In this document: positions 51,238 to 60,401 of the stretch, in pieces | How the letters are laid out: each line of letters opens with the position of its first letter | How positions within the stretch are numbered: the stretch's first letter is position 1 | Source of the DNA: Oscillospiraceae bacterium | Lineage (GTDB): Bacteria; Bacillota; Clostridia; Saccharofermentanales; Saccharofermentanaceae | DNA length: 64,000 nt | NCBI GenBank assembly: GCA_902775565.1 | Contig: CACYMP010000007.1 | Span: 50,500-114,499 of the forward strand | Direction of reading: 5' to 3' | Notes under the pieces: model-generated | The model's input: the letters and a program-made list of their open reading frames with translations, nothing else | The model's database searches: none | What the model was told of the DNA's origin: nothing | Translations under genes and position numbers: made by a program

Positions 51238-52902
51238 TTACTTTACCTTGATCTTAAATGTCACGGTCCTGGTAAGAGACTTATAGTCATCGGTTCCCGC
51301 ATCACTCACTTTGCACTTGATCGTATAGGTTCCCTTCTTAAGCTTCTTCTTTACGGTAACGACGCCGTTAGATGCGATCTTGAAATATTTCTTGAACTTT
51401 TTCTTGGATACGCTTACCAGCTTGTATGTAACCTTGCCCTTGGCATGGCTGAGATTAATAACACCGGAACGGCTCAGCTTCTGATTCTTTTTTCTGAGCT
51501 TTTTATACTTCACCTTGGCGGTCTTTCCGGAAGCGGCCATGGGGTTTGTGCTCTTGACGCCGTAGTTGATGGTAAGTCTGGTAATGTCCTGGTTGCCGCT
51601 TTTTTCGATCGTCAGATCTCCCTCTGCTCCGCCATAGTTAACTTCTTCAAGCGATGAACAGCCTGAAAATGCACGTACATATACAGCTTTTACATTTTTC
51701 GGTATATCGACCTTTTTGAGGCTTTTGCATTCCGCGAATGTATCGGCAGAGATATGATCGATTCCGGCAGGAAGCGTTATGCTCTCGAGTGATACGCAAT
51801 ACTCAAAAGCACCCTGTTCAATAGAGTTTATACTGTCAGGGAGATAGATATTCTTAAGGGCTGCACAGTGAGTAAAAGCATTTCTGCCTATTAAAGTCAC
51901 AGTATCGGGGATGCTGACACTTGTAAGCTTTTCGCAGTCATAAAAAGTATTGAAGCCAATTGTCTTGATACCGCTTGGAATACTGATCTTAGTCAAAGCC
52001 GAACAACCGGTGAACACTCCCCCTCCATTAAGGTCAGCATTTTTGGATAACTTAACGCTTGTAAGTTTCTTGCATTCGTAGAAAGCATAGCCGTCTATAA
52101 ATGTTACGCTGTCGGGAATAGAAATGCTCTTAAGACTTACACAACTTTCAAAAGCACTGTATCCGATGCTTTGAATGCCGTTGGCAAGCTCTACTGTCTC
52201 AAGGCTTTCACAATATCTGAAAGCATAATTGCCTATTGACTTAATATAGCCGGGTATCTTGATGCTCTTCAGGTTTTTGAACTCATAGAAACATTCATTG
52301 GCAAGTCCGGTCAGTTTACTGCTGGCGAAAACTATGGATTTTACTTGATCCACATATGTTTCGTCACCAAACAGATTCCTCGGAACAACACCTTCTCCTT
52401 TTAATGTCAGCTTCCCCTTGTCGTCCAATTCATAAATAACTGCAATGCCGCCGTAGGTATTTATACCTGAATAAATGATCTTATCAGCAGCTTTCCTGTT
52501 ATCTTCTTCCGTTTGGGGCGCAGTCTCTTCAGGTGCAGCCGCTTCCTCCGGCTCCTCTGTTTGCGCAGATTCCTCAGTCTCTTCTGAAGGCTTCGTCTCC
52601 GAGGGTTCCTTAGCTTCCGGCTCAGACTCTGAAGGCTCTGTCTCTGCCGGCTCAGCTGTCTGTTCAGGCTCTTTCTTTTCTTCCGCTTCGGGTTCTTCCT
52701 TCACGGTTTCTTCAGGTTCTTCTTTCTTAGTCTCCTTGGGGGCAGGCTTCTCTGTTGCTTCCGGCTCCTGCTTCTCGGCCGCTTCAGTCTGCGTCTCCGG
52801 GTCAGCGGGCGTTTCATCCGCGAAAACGCTGACCGGTGTTGCGAACATCGATACACACATTACGGCAGATAACATAACCGACGTAATCTTCAAATGCTTC
52901 AT
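51238..52902 (-). CDS. Secreted BspA-type leucine-rich-repeat protein
   Basis: 554 residues. Signal peptide at about 1-28 (ending SVFA), a Glu/Pro/Thr-rich spacer at about 30-135, then about ten 23-residue LRR_5 repeats at about 190-440 of the type CVSLKSISIPDSVTFIDGYA. The end is a Lys-rich Ig-like domain (VSKKKFKKYFKIASNGVVTV, then KLKKGTYTIKCKV). BspA proteins bind host or other cell surfaces. GGGGGAGGTATCT precedes the ATG. Fifth gene of the run beginning with the permeases. Confidence 0.88.
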   Translation of the reverse strand: MKHLKITSVMLSAVMCVSMFATPVSVFADETPADPETQTEAAEKQEPEATEKPAPKETKKEEPEETVKEEPEAEEKKEPEQTAEPAETEPSESEPEAKEPSETKPSEETEESAQTEEPEEAAAPEETAPQTEEDNRKAADKIIYSGINTYGGIAVIYELDDKGKLTLKGEGVVPRNLFGDETYVDQVKSIVFASSKLTGLANECFYEFKNLKSIKIPGYIKSIGNYAFRYCESLETVELANGIQSIGYSAFESCVSLKSISIPDSVTFIDGYAFYECKKLTSVKLSKNADLNGGGVFTGCSALTKISIPSGIKTIGFNTFYDCEKLTSVSIPDTVTLIGRNAFTHCAALKNIYLPDSINSIEQGAFEYCVSLESITLPAGIDHISADTFAECKSLKKVDIPKNVKAVYVRAFSGCSSLEEVNYGGAEGDLTIEKSGNQDITRLTINYGVKSTNPMAASGKTAKVKYKKLRKKNQKLSRSGVINLSHAKGKVTYKLVSVSKKKFKKYFKIASNGVVTVKKKLKKGTYTIKCKVSDAGTDDYKSLTRTVTFKIKVK

Positions 52903-52944
52903 AGATACCTCCCCCGAATTTCTAAAAAAACTTTTCCTATTTTA

Positions 52945-53985
52945 TCAGCTTTTTGCCGAAGATGCTTTCCCGATCAAAAGCACAGTCAGCATCACCATTC
53001 CGAAAACAAAAGCAACCGCAGCATTTTTAATGTCCGTTTCGGCTTTAACGGCACCCTCTTCCCAGAATGGCAGTTCAAAACCTTCCGGGCTCTCGGACTT
53101 TAATGTGTTGAACACGTTATACCTGCCCGTAACTCTGACAACGCGGAAAGAAGGCGAAGAATTACTATAGCCGGGAACGGCACCGGCAAGGTCGAATTTG
53201 GCGGACTTGGATGACTGTTCCGGCAGTATCGCCTCATAAGACATAACCGCCGGGACCACCGGATGATCAAGACCTGAACAATATTCTTTCAGGCAATCGA
53301 AAGAGATGTAGACTCTGGCCTTTTTATCCTCGTGTTCCCTGACCACTCCAATGACCGTGTAGTCTTTACCCAGTATCCCTATCCTCTTTCCTATGACATC
53401 GTAGGATCTGAACATGCTCCATGAAGCTACATCATTCAAGACCACCTGATACTTATCAGTAGTATCGGAAGTAATAAATCCTCCGGCCATGAATTCAAAA
53501 GGATGCATAGATGTAAACGAACCGCCTACGGCATAGATATCGGCTTCGTATGTTTTCCCCGAACCGGGACTGCCTGGATTGACAGTGCCTGAAAGACATG
53601 AGCTGTAGCAGTCGGTCCATGCAATAGTCTTGACCGTCTTGTCTTTTGATCCTTTCTTCGGTTTGGAAGCCGTATCGATCATACCCTGCAAAGACGCATG
53701 GATATCTTCTATGTCAGAAAGCGAAAGTGATGAATTGTTATCAACATAGGACAAAGGTGAAGAAGTTCCGTTTGCTCTTGCACCTTTTGCATACACCGCC
53801 ACATGCGCATATGAGGTCTTGCCGCCGCCCTTCCAAATGGAAGCTGTCTTGCGCTCGGGACGCGATCTGTATATGGCGATCCCGGCAATGACACATGCAG
53901 CCATCAAAACAACGGACGCACAGGTCAGGATAATAAACAGATATTTTGTGACCGTTTTGAACTTTGACATGTCACTTTTTACCAT
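52945..53985 (-). CDS. MacB-like periplasmic core protein without FtsX body
   Basis: 346 residues. Membrane helix near 14-36, outer domain, and a second helix at the very end. The outer part matches the MacB_PCD fold: VVLNDVASWSMFRSYDVIGK, RIGILGKDYTVIGVVREHED, ARVYISFDCL. A normal MacB/FtsX permease has three more C-terminal helices; here only one follows. Start is uncertain: the ATG at 53985 overlaps the HlyD stop, the ATG at 53970 follows it by one base. It would pair with the HlyD-like adaptor, but no ATPase is beside it. Confidence 0.7.
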   Translation of the reverse strand: MVKSDMSKFKTVTKYLFIILTCASVVLMAACVIAGIAIYRSRPERKTASIWKGGGKTSYAHVAVYAKGARANGTSSPLSYVDNNSSLSLSDIEDIHASLQGMIDTASKPKKGSKDKTVKTIAWTDCYSSCLSGTVNPGSPGSGKTYEADIYAVGGSFTSMHPFEFMAGGFITSDTTDKYQVVLNDVASWSMFRSYDVIGKRIGILGKDYTVIGVVREHEDKKARVYISFDCLKEYCSGLDHPVVPAVMSYEAILPEQSSKSAKFDLAGAVPGYSNSSPSFRVVRVTGRYNVFNTLKSESPEGFELPFWEEGAVKAETDIKNAAVAFVFGMVMLTVLLIGKASSAKS

Positions 53986-55162
53986 AGTCTTCGAGTCTGA
54001 CTCTCTGACCGTCCTCAAGAGCCGCCTCACTTCTTATCAGTATGGTCTTTGACTTAAGATCCTCGCCCGATATCGCAGTATAAACGCCGTCTGTCGCAAG
54101 CACGGAAACATCAACTCTTCTTACCTTATATGTGTTTCCGAAAGGAGATTTTGTCTCATCGATAACATAAATAAAACTGCCGTTGTTATCTTTGAATACG
54201 GCACCTGAAGAGACGAGATAATCGTAACTACTGCCCGTTCTTCCGACATAACCCGTAACCTTCTCTCCCGGAAAGAACATCTGTGCTTTGACACTGCACT
54301 TGACAAGCTTCGTGTTTCTGGGATCTTTCGGATCGGGCTTGATATTCTGGACCGTGCATTCTTCGACCCAGTATGAATCCGTGGATATCTCCGTTCCGGG
54401 ATCGAGCTTTTCGACCGAAGATGCAGGGAACTTGAACGTGATTTCGTATTCGGTATTGTCGGGAATGACGATCATGAGAACAGTTTCATTGTCCGTATCA
54501 TCACCCTTGACTGCCTCAACAGCGTATACCATTCCGTCAACGGGAGATCTGACTTCTTCGATCTCGTAATGATTCTCCATTTCCTCGATCAGCTTTTTGA
54601 CTTCATTGATCCTGTTCTGCCTGTTCTTGGTAGCGCCCCTGTAACCGGTTACGTCATTAAGCATTTTCTGTGCAAGTTTCAGGCTCGACGCAGCATCATT
54701 TACCTCTGCTTTTGCCGCTGCATTCTTCTTGTTTTTCTTCAGAACGGCTTTTGCTTTTTTTAGTCTTGTTTTCGCTTGCGATACTCTTGCGGCGTAGTAC
54801 TTTTCTTTCTCGAGATTATTAAGTTCGTTCTTAAGATCTGTCAGAACGCTCTGGTCTTCAACAGACCTGTATCTGAGCTTTAACAGCACCTCGTCTTTCT
54901 TGACATTCTCATAATCTTCGACCAGGACCTGCTCGATCTTCCTGCCCGCAACGCCCTTGATCTTGTAGCTGGTAGCGGGCTCTACTTCCGCAGTGGTCTT
55001 GTCGGTAAACGAGAGCGTTCCGCCTCCGATCCTCTTTCCCGCGACCTTCGGAATAAAGAAATTCATTATCGTGTTCGAAAAGAATGTCAGCAGCATAAGA
55101 AACGCCACGAAAGCGATTATGACCTTGGTAACCCATTTTCTGTTCTTAGTGTTTTCGCTCAT
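53972..55162 (-). CDS. HlyD-family membrane fusion/adaptor protein
   Basis: 396 residues from the ATG at 55162 (GAGGATTTTGTT upstream, 12 bases after the permease stop). Membrane helix near 11-32, lipoyl-like part (GVAGRKIEQVLVEDYENVKK), coiled-coil hairpin at about 105-200 (KNELNNLEKEKYYAARVSQA, KRLKKAKAVLKKNK-type), then the second lipoyl half (VRSPVDGMVYAVEAVKGDD) and barrel domains. In Gram-positives such adaptors partner MacB-like exporters. Its place after sugar permease genes is unusual. Confidence 0.87.
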   Translation of the reverse strand: MSENTKNRKWVTKVIIAFVAFLMLLTFFSNTIMNFFIPKVAGKRIGGGTLSFTDKTTAEVEPATSYKIKGVAGRKIEQVLVEDYENVKKDEVLLKLRYRSVEDQSVLTDLKNELNNLEKEKYYAARVSQAKTRLKKAKAVLKKNKKNAAAKAEVNDAASSLKLAQKMLNDVTGYRGATKNRQNRINEVKKLIEEMENHYEIEEVRSPVDGMVYAVEAVKGDDTDNETVLMIVIPDNTEYEITFKFPASSVEKLDPGTEISTDSYWVEECTVQNIKPDPKDPRNTKLVKCSVKAQMFFPGEKVTGYVGRTGSSYDYLVSSGAVFKDNNGSFIYVIDETKSPFGNTYKVRRVDVSVLATDGVYTAISGEDLKSKTILIRSEAALEDGQRVRLEDYGKK

Positions 55163-55173
55163 AACAAAATCCT

Positions 55174-56229
55174 CTACTTTATTCCCGACTGTGATATTCC
55201 TTCGACAAGCTGATCCTCTCCTCTGAGGAAGATCAGGAGCGGCGGTATCATGTAAAGCGCACACGCCGCAAAAGCCAATCCGATATTTTCCACATTAACC
55301 TTGGACAGGAAAACCGATAAAGGCTGCATTCCTTCATCCTGGATCATTACCAGAGGCTGCTCGACCATGTTCCAGTAATCAATGAACAAAAGGATCGCCA
55401 TCGCGGCAACAGGTGCTTTGCAGTTGGGCATTACGACCTTGGTAAATATCTGCCACTCACTGGCACCGTCTATTATCGCCGCTTCGATATAAGCTTTCGG
55501 AATACGGCGCATATACTTGGTAAGGATATAGACGGAGAACGTCGAGAATATACCGGGGAGGATCACAGCCAACGGCGTGTCCAGGATATTCAGCGCCTCG
55601 TTCATGATGTAATTCGGAACGAGCGTTACCTGGAACGGCATGAGCATCAGGATGATGTAAAGGAAGAACAATACTTCCCTTCTCTTCTTCCTGTACCGCA
55701 TGAAGCTGTAGGAAGCCATGCAGGCAACGGCAAGCTGGCCTATAACGATGGGTACCGTAAGCAGAAAGGAATTCCAGTATCTGAACAGATAAGAAGGACT
55801 CTTGAAAAGGACTTCGGAATACTGGTCCGCACTTACCTCCTGAGGTATAAGCTGCAGCTGAGGTGCCTCATCCATAAAACGGCTCGCCTCGTTCGATCCT
55901 CCGGGAAGGCTCTTGAAAACAACACCGTAGTTGCCTTCTATCTCTGCCGAAGACATAAACGAATTGAGGAACGTGAAAAAGATCGGCAGTATCGCAATGA
56001 TCGCAGCAACCGAAAGGAATGCCGTTCCGAACACTGTTGCAACTCCGGATCTTCTCTTCCTTTTTCTCAGGAGTACTTTATTGGCAGCTCTCGCATCCTC
56101 CATGAACTTTTCTCTCTCATCCGGAGAAAGACTCGATACGTAAGACTGCGGCTGGACTTTTTCAGAGTAGATATGGTGTCTTGCAAGTATAGCCTGCTTT
56201 CTTCTCTGCTCGCGGATCTTCTCGTCCAT
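55174..56229 (-). CDS. Sugar-type ABC transporter permease (MalG/LacG family)
   Basis: 351 residues. A long charged cytoplasmic N-terminus of about 90 residues, then six membrane helices. The ATPase-contact EAA loop is IEAAIIDGASEWQIFTKVVM; family end follows. N-terminal extension is longer than in MalG. Its ATG has GGAGGA 6 bases upstream, inside the end of the previous gene. Forms a pair with the next permease; the ATPase (MsmX/UgpC type) must come from elsewhere, as is common in Firmicutes. Confidence 0.9.
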   Translation of the reverse strand: MDEKIREQRRKQAILARHHIYSEKVQPQSYVSSLSPDEREKFMEDARAANKVLLRKRKRRSGVATVFGTAFLSVAAIIAILPIFFTFLNSFMSSAEIEGNYGVVFKSLPGGSNEASRFMDEAPQLQLIPQEVSADQYSEVLFKSPSYLFRYWNSFLLTVPIVIGQLAVACMASYSFMRYRKKRREVLFFLYIILMLMPFQVTLVPNYIMNEALNILDTPLAVILPGIFSTFSVYILTKYMRRIPKAYIEAAIIDGASEWQIFTKVVMPNCKAPVAAMAILLFIDYWNMVEQPLVMIQDEGMQPLSVFLSKVNVENIGLAFAACALYMIPPLLIFLRGEDQLVEGISQSGIK

Positions 56230-56231
56230 GG

Positions 56232-57116
56232 TCATTCCTCCACACCCTTATCGATGCGTGATTCGATCAGGAAAAGAATTCCGACGATAATCATCATGGC
56301 TATACTCAATATCACGGCGGCAACAGACAGCTGCGTATAATCAAGACGCGTGAATTTGTTGTTCATGAAATGCTGTAATGTATAGAGCTTGCCGTACGGA
56401 TAATTACCGGTGAGCAGATACACTTCCCTGAATATCTTGAACGAGTTTATGAGCGACATTATGCCTACGAAAAATATCGTAGGACCGAGGTAATAAAGTC
56501 TGATGGAGAAAAATCTTCTTAAGGGGCCGCATCCGTCCATCATAGAAGATTCGACGACTTCCTGCGGAATGTTATTGAGTGCCGATAGGAACAATATGAT
56601 ATTAAGTCCGAGGTTCTTCCAAAGGAATAACAGCATGGTCAGCATCTGCCCGTGATCCTTCATCCAGTCAATACGTTCCAGGCCGAAAAGCTGATAAGTC
56701 CAGCCGTTAAGGACGCCGTTAAAACTGAACATGACCTGCCATATGAGAACTATGGATGCTACAGGCACCATCATAGGTGTAAGGAGAATACTTCTGAACG
56801 TACTTTTTCCCGGAAGCTGAGTGTTGAGGACGAGCGCTAAGAGCAGTGATATCACGATAGCCGCCGGAACCGTAACCGCAGTGAATAATGCGGTATTGCC
56901 GCACGCCTGCAAAAAAGCTTCATTCGTCAAGACCGCCTTGTAATTTGCAAGTCCTGCGAAATCGCCGATCGTCGCAGACTTCTGGAAAGACATCTTCACG
57001 AGCATCAGAAAAGGGATAAAGAAAAACAGGAAAACGCCGGCGACGGAAGGAAGGAGAAAACCTGTTCCGGCTCCCCATTCCTTCATTTTGAATAAGACGC
57101 GACGTAGACGTTCCAA
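56232..57116 (-). CDS. Sugar-type ABC transporter permease (MalF/UgpA family)
   Basis: 294 residues, six membrane helices. EAA-like loop VVESSMMDGCGPLRRFFSI (the usual EAA is ESS). The start is TTG at 57116 with AAGGGGTGATCTGC before it; an ATG 30 bases later has no ribosome site. First gene of the minus-strand run, divergent from the solute-binding lipoprotein at 57361 across about 240 bases. Confidence 0.9.
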   Translation of the reverse strand: MERLRRVLFKMKEWGAGTGFLLPSVAGVFLFFFIPFLMLVKMSFQKSATIGDFAGLANYKAVLTNEAFLQACGNTALFTAVTVPAAIVISLLLALVLNTQLPGKSTFRSILLTPMMVPVASIVLIWQVMFSFNGVLNGWTYQLFGLERIDWMKDHGQMLTMLLFLWKNLGLNIILFLSALNNIPQEVVESSMMDGCGPLRRFFSIRLYYLGPTIFFVGIMSLINSFKIFREVYLLTGNYPYGKLYTLQHFMNNKFTRLDYTQLSVAAVILSIAMMIIVGILFLIESRIDKGVEE

Positions 57117-57360
57117 AGCAGATCACCCCTTGGCTTAAAAACTGTCTTCATAATCCGTTTATAGCAAAATCCGACAATACAATTATCTGATGAATTACCG
57201 AAATCATCAATAGCAAAAACCCAATTCACTATGTTTTACCGCGTTTTTCACAAGGTTTCGGTTGTAGAATGCACAAAACGACAGTACAAATTTTGTCATC
57301 TTTTTTCGTGTCCGCACTGCAAAATATAAGTGGGTTATCAGATACCGCGGGGTGGTCTAT

Positions 57361-59748
57361 ATGAAAATAACAAAAACACTTGCAACAGCTATGGTCATCA
57401 TAATGCTGATGCCGCTGCTCATGTCCTGCTCTTCACCATTCAAAAGACAGAGCACCGTGGTGAAGACGGACGACCCCTGGTATGAATCGACCATGTTCAA
57501 GATCGACAAGCAGATCCGCGCGAACGAGACATTGGAAGACACATGTTTGTGCGCAAGCGACGAAAAGATCTTTGCGGTCTACACTTTATCCTCCGGTCAG
57601 TGGTCATCCTCCCGTACAGTCATCGACACGTATGATCTGTACGGTAACAGGATGAGCCGCAAAGATATCTCCTGCCCCGAAGACAAAAACATCCTCCGTA
57701 TTTACAGCATACGTTCCGATCCGAAGGGAACAGCTATAGATGCAGCTGTTGTTTATCTCGGAGTCGGCGACGACGGCCCCATGTTCACCAGCATAGATCC
57801 TGAGACAGGAAAAATGACTAACGTAAAGAGTCTGTACAGCAAAAAAGCGAAAAGGATAATAAGAAAAGATGCATCTATCAGTGATGTATCCTTTATCGGA
57901 GAATATACGGTCGTAAAGATGATGTGCACTTCTCCGAGCACCCGCGATATGGACTGGCAGCTTATACTGTACAAGAACAACGAATTTGTCGCCGAGCTTG
58001 ATCTGTCGTCTTTGGATATCATAACCTTCATGTCGGGATTTACCATAGATTATTCCACGGATACGCTGTATGCCGCAGGTTATTCTTCGGCTGCCATAGT
58101 CACGATGGAATTCGATATAAAGAACGGAAAACTTAAGGACGCAAAGGAATACGGAGAGACTGAAAGCGGCAAGATCAACTTTGCCGAATACGGTGCCACA
58201 GACACCGGCGATATGTGCAAGATAGACTCGCTCGGAAATATCGTAATGATCGATATGGACGAGATGACACCCAAGACCATAGTCGATACAAACTGGTATA
58301 ATCCTTTCTTCCATCCGGCCATGTCTTCAAACGCACTTTATAGTTCGACCATCTTAAGCTGCAGCGAAGAAAGAACGGTATTATTGGAAACAGAATCGAT
58401 CCTATACACTTCAGACTATGCAGTTAACACCAATTACATCCGAGTGCTGAACAAGGCGGATAAAAATCCCAACGCCGGCAAGAAAGTCATAAAGCTTGCA
58501 TTGCCTCCTAATTCGGGTGTATCGGATTACATCGCAAGATCCATATATGAATTCAACAGAACAAACACCGAATACCTCATAAGGATGTGGGACAAGTATA
58601 AGTCGGGATACAATCTTTACAGGTACAGCGAATCCCCCGATGCAGAGAAACAGATCTACACGATGATCCAGGACTTAAAGGGCGGCGATGCTCCCGACCT
58701 CGTTATCGGCATCCAGAAAAAGTACGCGATGCGTGACGACATCTTCATGGATCTTACAGGCATGCTCGATCCGGAAGTAATGGAGAAGCAATACAAAAAT
58801 GTTTTCGAAGCAGCCAAGGTCGGCGGCAAGCAGTTCTTCCTTCCCGTAACACTGGAAATAGAAGGTCTTGTCACAAATAAAGAACTGCTTAAAGAAGGAG
58901 CCGTCGGAATTACTTTCGAAGAATACGACAAGATCATAAAAGAAAAAATGGACGGCTTCTCACCTTATGATTATCCGGGTTCATTCGAATTCAACAAGCG
59001 TTCTTTTGTCCTGTCATGCATAGATACCAAAAGCACCATCGAAGGCGAAAAGATAGACTTCGGAACAGACCAGTTCCGCGCTGCTGTCAAATACGCAAAA
59101 GACAACATAATATATGATGACATCCTGAGCTTTCCGCCCGATTATGACATCAGTGACTTTAACCGTTACAGAGGCGAATGCTACTATACAAAGATCAAAG
59201 ACTACCTTGATTATGTACACTCATGCTTCAAGGGAAAAGGACAATATAACATTATCGGCACGCCTTCGGTAAATGCGGCAGGCCCGAGATTCAAAGCCTC
59301 TGAGACCATCTCGGTATCAGCATCCACAAGTGAGAAAGACGGCTGCAAAAAGTTTTTGAATTATCTTTTCTCAGGAAGCGCATACAGCTCCGAAAACCCT
59401 TCTTTCAGACTGATCGTAACCAACAGGGAGATCATGGACAAAAATACTGACACAACCGGGAGTATCAACAACAAAGCGTTTGAGGCCTACACTAAACAGG
59501 TTGAAAGCGGCGTGTTCATACCGGCCGTCGGTCTGGATAAAGCGACCGGAGACAAGATGGCAACCGGTGAGATGAAGGCGGTATTCCTTAAGTGTCTGGG
59601 AGACCTTGCGATATACTACTACGAAGACGGCGAGATCACAAAGTTCGTTTTCGAGGAATTAGAACCTTATTTCAAGGGTGATCATACACTGGATGAAGCA
59701 ATAACCGTCCTGAACGACAGAACAACAAAATACGTCAGGGAGCTGTAA
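57361..59748 (+). CDS. Solute-binding lipoprotein with long N-terminal sensor-like region
   Basis: 795 residues. Lipoprotein signal MKITKTLATAMVIIMLMPLL with lipobox LMSC. Residues about 40-385 are beta-rich, with repeated strand pairs of propeller type (ITFMSGFTIDYSTDTLYAAG, VTMEFDIKNGKLKDA). From about 390 an extracellular solute-binding domain follows: DYIARSIYEFNRTNTEYLIR, GGDAPDLVIGI, QFFLPVTLEIEGLVTNKELL, near the end FLNYLFSG. The usual length is 400-450, so the front half is extra. GGGGTGG precedes the ATG. Its partner permeases are divergent at 57116. Confidence 0.83.
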   Translation: MKITKTLATAMVIIMLMPLLMSCSSPFKRQSTVVKTDDPWYESTMFKIDKQIRANETLEDTCLCASDEKIFAVYTLSSGQWSSSRTVIDTYDLYGNRMSRKDISCPEDKNILRIYSIRSDPKGTAIDAAVVYLGVGDDGPMFTSIDPETGKMTNVKSLYSKKAKRIIRKDASISDVSFIGEYTVVKMMCTSPSTRDMDWQLILYKNNEFVAELDLSSLDIITFMSGFTIDYSTDTLYAAGYSSAAIVTMEFDIKNGKLKDAKEYGETESGKINFAEYGATDTGDMCKIDSLGNIVMIDMDEMTPKTIVDTNWYNPFFHPAMSSNALYSSTILSCSEERTVLLETESILYTSDYAVNTNYIRVLNKADKNPNAGKKVIKLALPPNSGVSDYIARSIYEFNRTNTEYLIRMWDKYKSGYNLYRYSESPDAEKQIYTMIQDLKGGDAPDLVIGIQKKYAMRDDIFMDLTGMLDPEVMEKQYKNVFEAAKVGGKQFFLPVTLEIEGLVTNKELLKEGAVGITFEEYDKIIKEKMDGFSPYDYPGSFEFNKRSFVLSCIDTKSTIEGEKIDFGTDQFRAAVKYAKDNIIYDDILSFPPDYDISDFNRYRGECYYTKIKDYLDYVHSCFKGKGQYNIIGTPSVNAAGPRFKASETISVSASTSEKDGCKKFLNYLFSGSAYSSENPSFRLIVTNREIMDKNTDTTGSINNKAFEAYTKQVESGVFIPAVGLDKATGDKMATGEMKAVFLKCLGDLAIYYYEDGEITKFVFEELEPYFKGDHTLDEAITVLNDRTTKYVREL

Positions 59749-59755
59749 GAACAGC

Positions 59756-60289
59756 TTACTTCTTTGTCCCTGCGTTTGAACGGTTGTATTTGACCCCTGT
59801 TACGATAAACCTGATGACCGTGATCATGAAGAATACAAAAAAGACCATCATGACAGGTGATGTCGCCAAGCTTATGGCCAGTGTAAGAATGCTTGCATTG
59901 CCTGACAGAGAAGGATCGTTCAAGAGCTTATCTCCGCCCGCGAACACATATACGGAACCGAATACCGGAGCGATCGCGTATACGATAAACAGCGGTATGG
60001 CTTTCTTCGGCTTGCCTATGTTGGCCTTATTGGATATGACGAATACCGTAAGGAAAAAGCAAAGCAGCGACATGAACATGCAAAAGAACATATAGTAAGG
60101 GATAACGGTTCCCGAGCCAAATTTCAAACCCTGCCTGATCGCTTCAAAATATAAGCCGTTGCGCTTCATATAATCAACTGCCGCATCGATGATATTCTTC
60201 TGGAAGAACGTCATGATGTTCGTTATGAGGATAGCGATAACGAGTGTGACCGCCATACCGGTTACCGATTTCCTGTATGTCTTATCCAT
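59756..60289 (-). CDS. Four-helix membrane protein, unknown
   Basis: 177 residues with four hydrophobic segments (about 12-31, 60-86, 97-117 and 134-164). No family recognised. The ATG at 60289 has GAGGAATGAAG upstream; a longer TTG-started frame is less likely. It converges with the solute-binding gene at a distance of 7 bases. Confidence 0.65.
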   Translation of the reverse strand: MDKTYRKSVTGMAVTLVIAILITNIMTFFQKNIIDAAVDYMKRNGLYFEAIRQGLKFGSGTVIPYYMFFCMFMSLLCFFLTVFVISNKANIGKPKKAIPLFIVYAIAPVFGSVYVFAGGDKLLNDPSLSGNASILTLAISLATSPVMMVFFVFFMITVIRFIVTGVKYNRSNAGTKK

Positions 60290-60401
60290 ATCTTCATTCC
60301 TCAATTCCGCGTAAATTCAGATAATTATATCATGACAGTAAAACGTGATAAAATTATGCATGTGGCTTAAAGCCAAATCTGATCTTCAGGAAAGTGACAC
60401 T

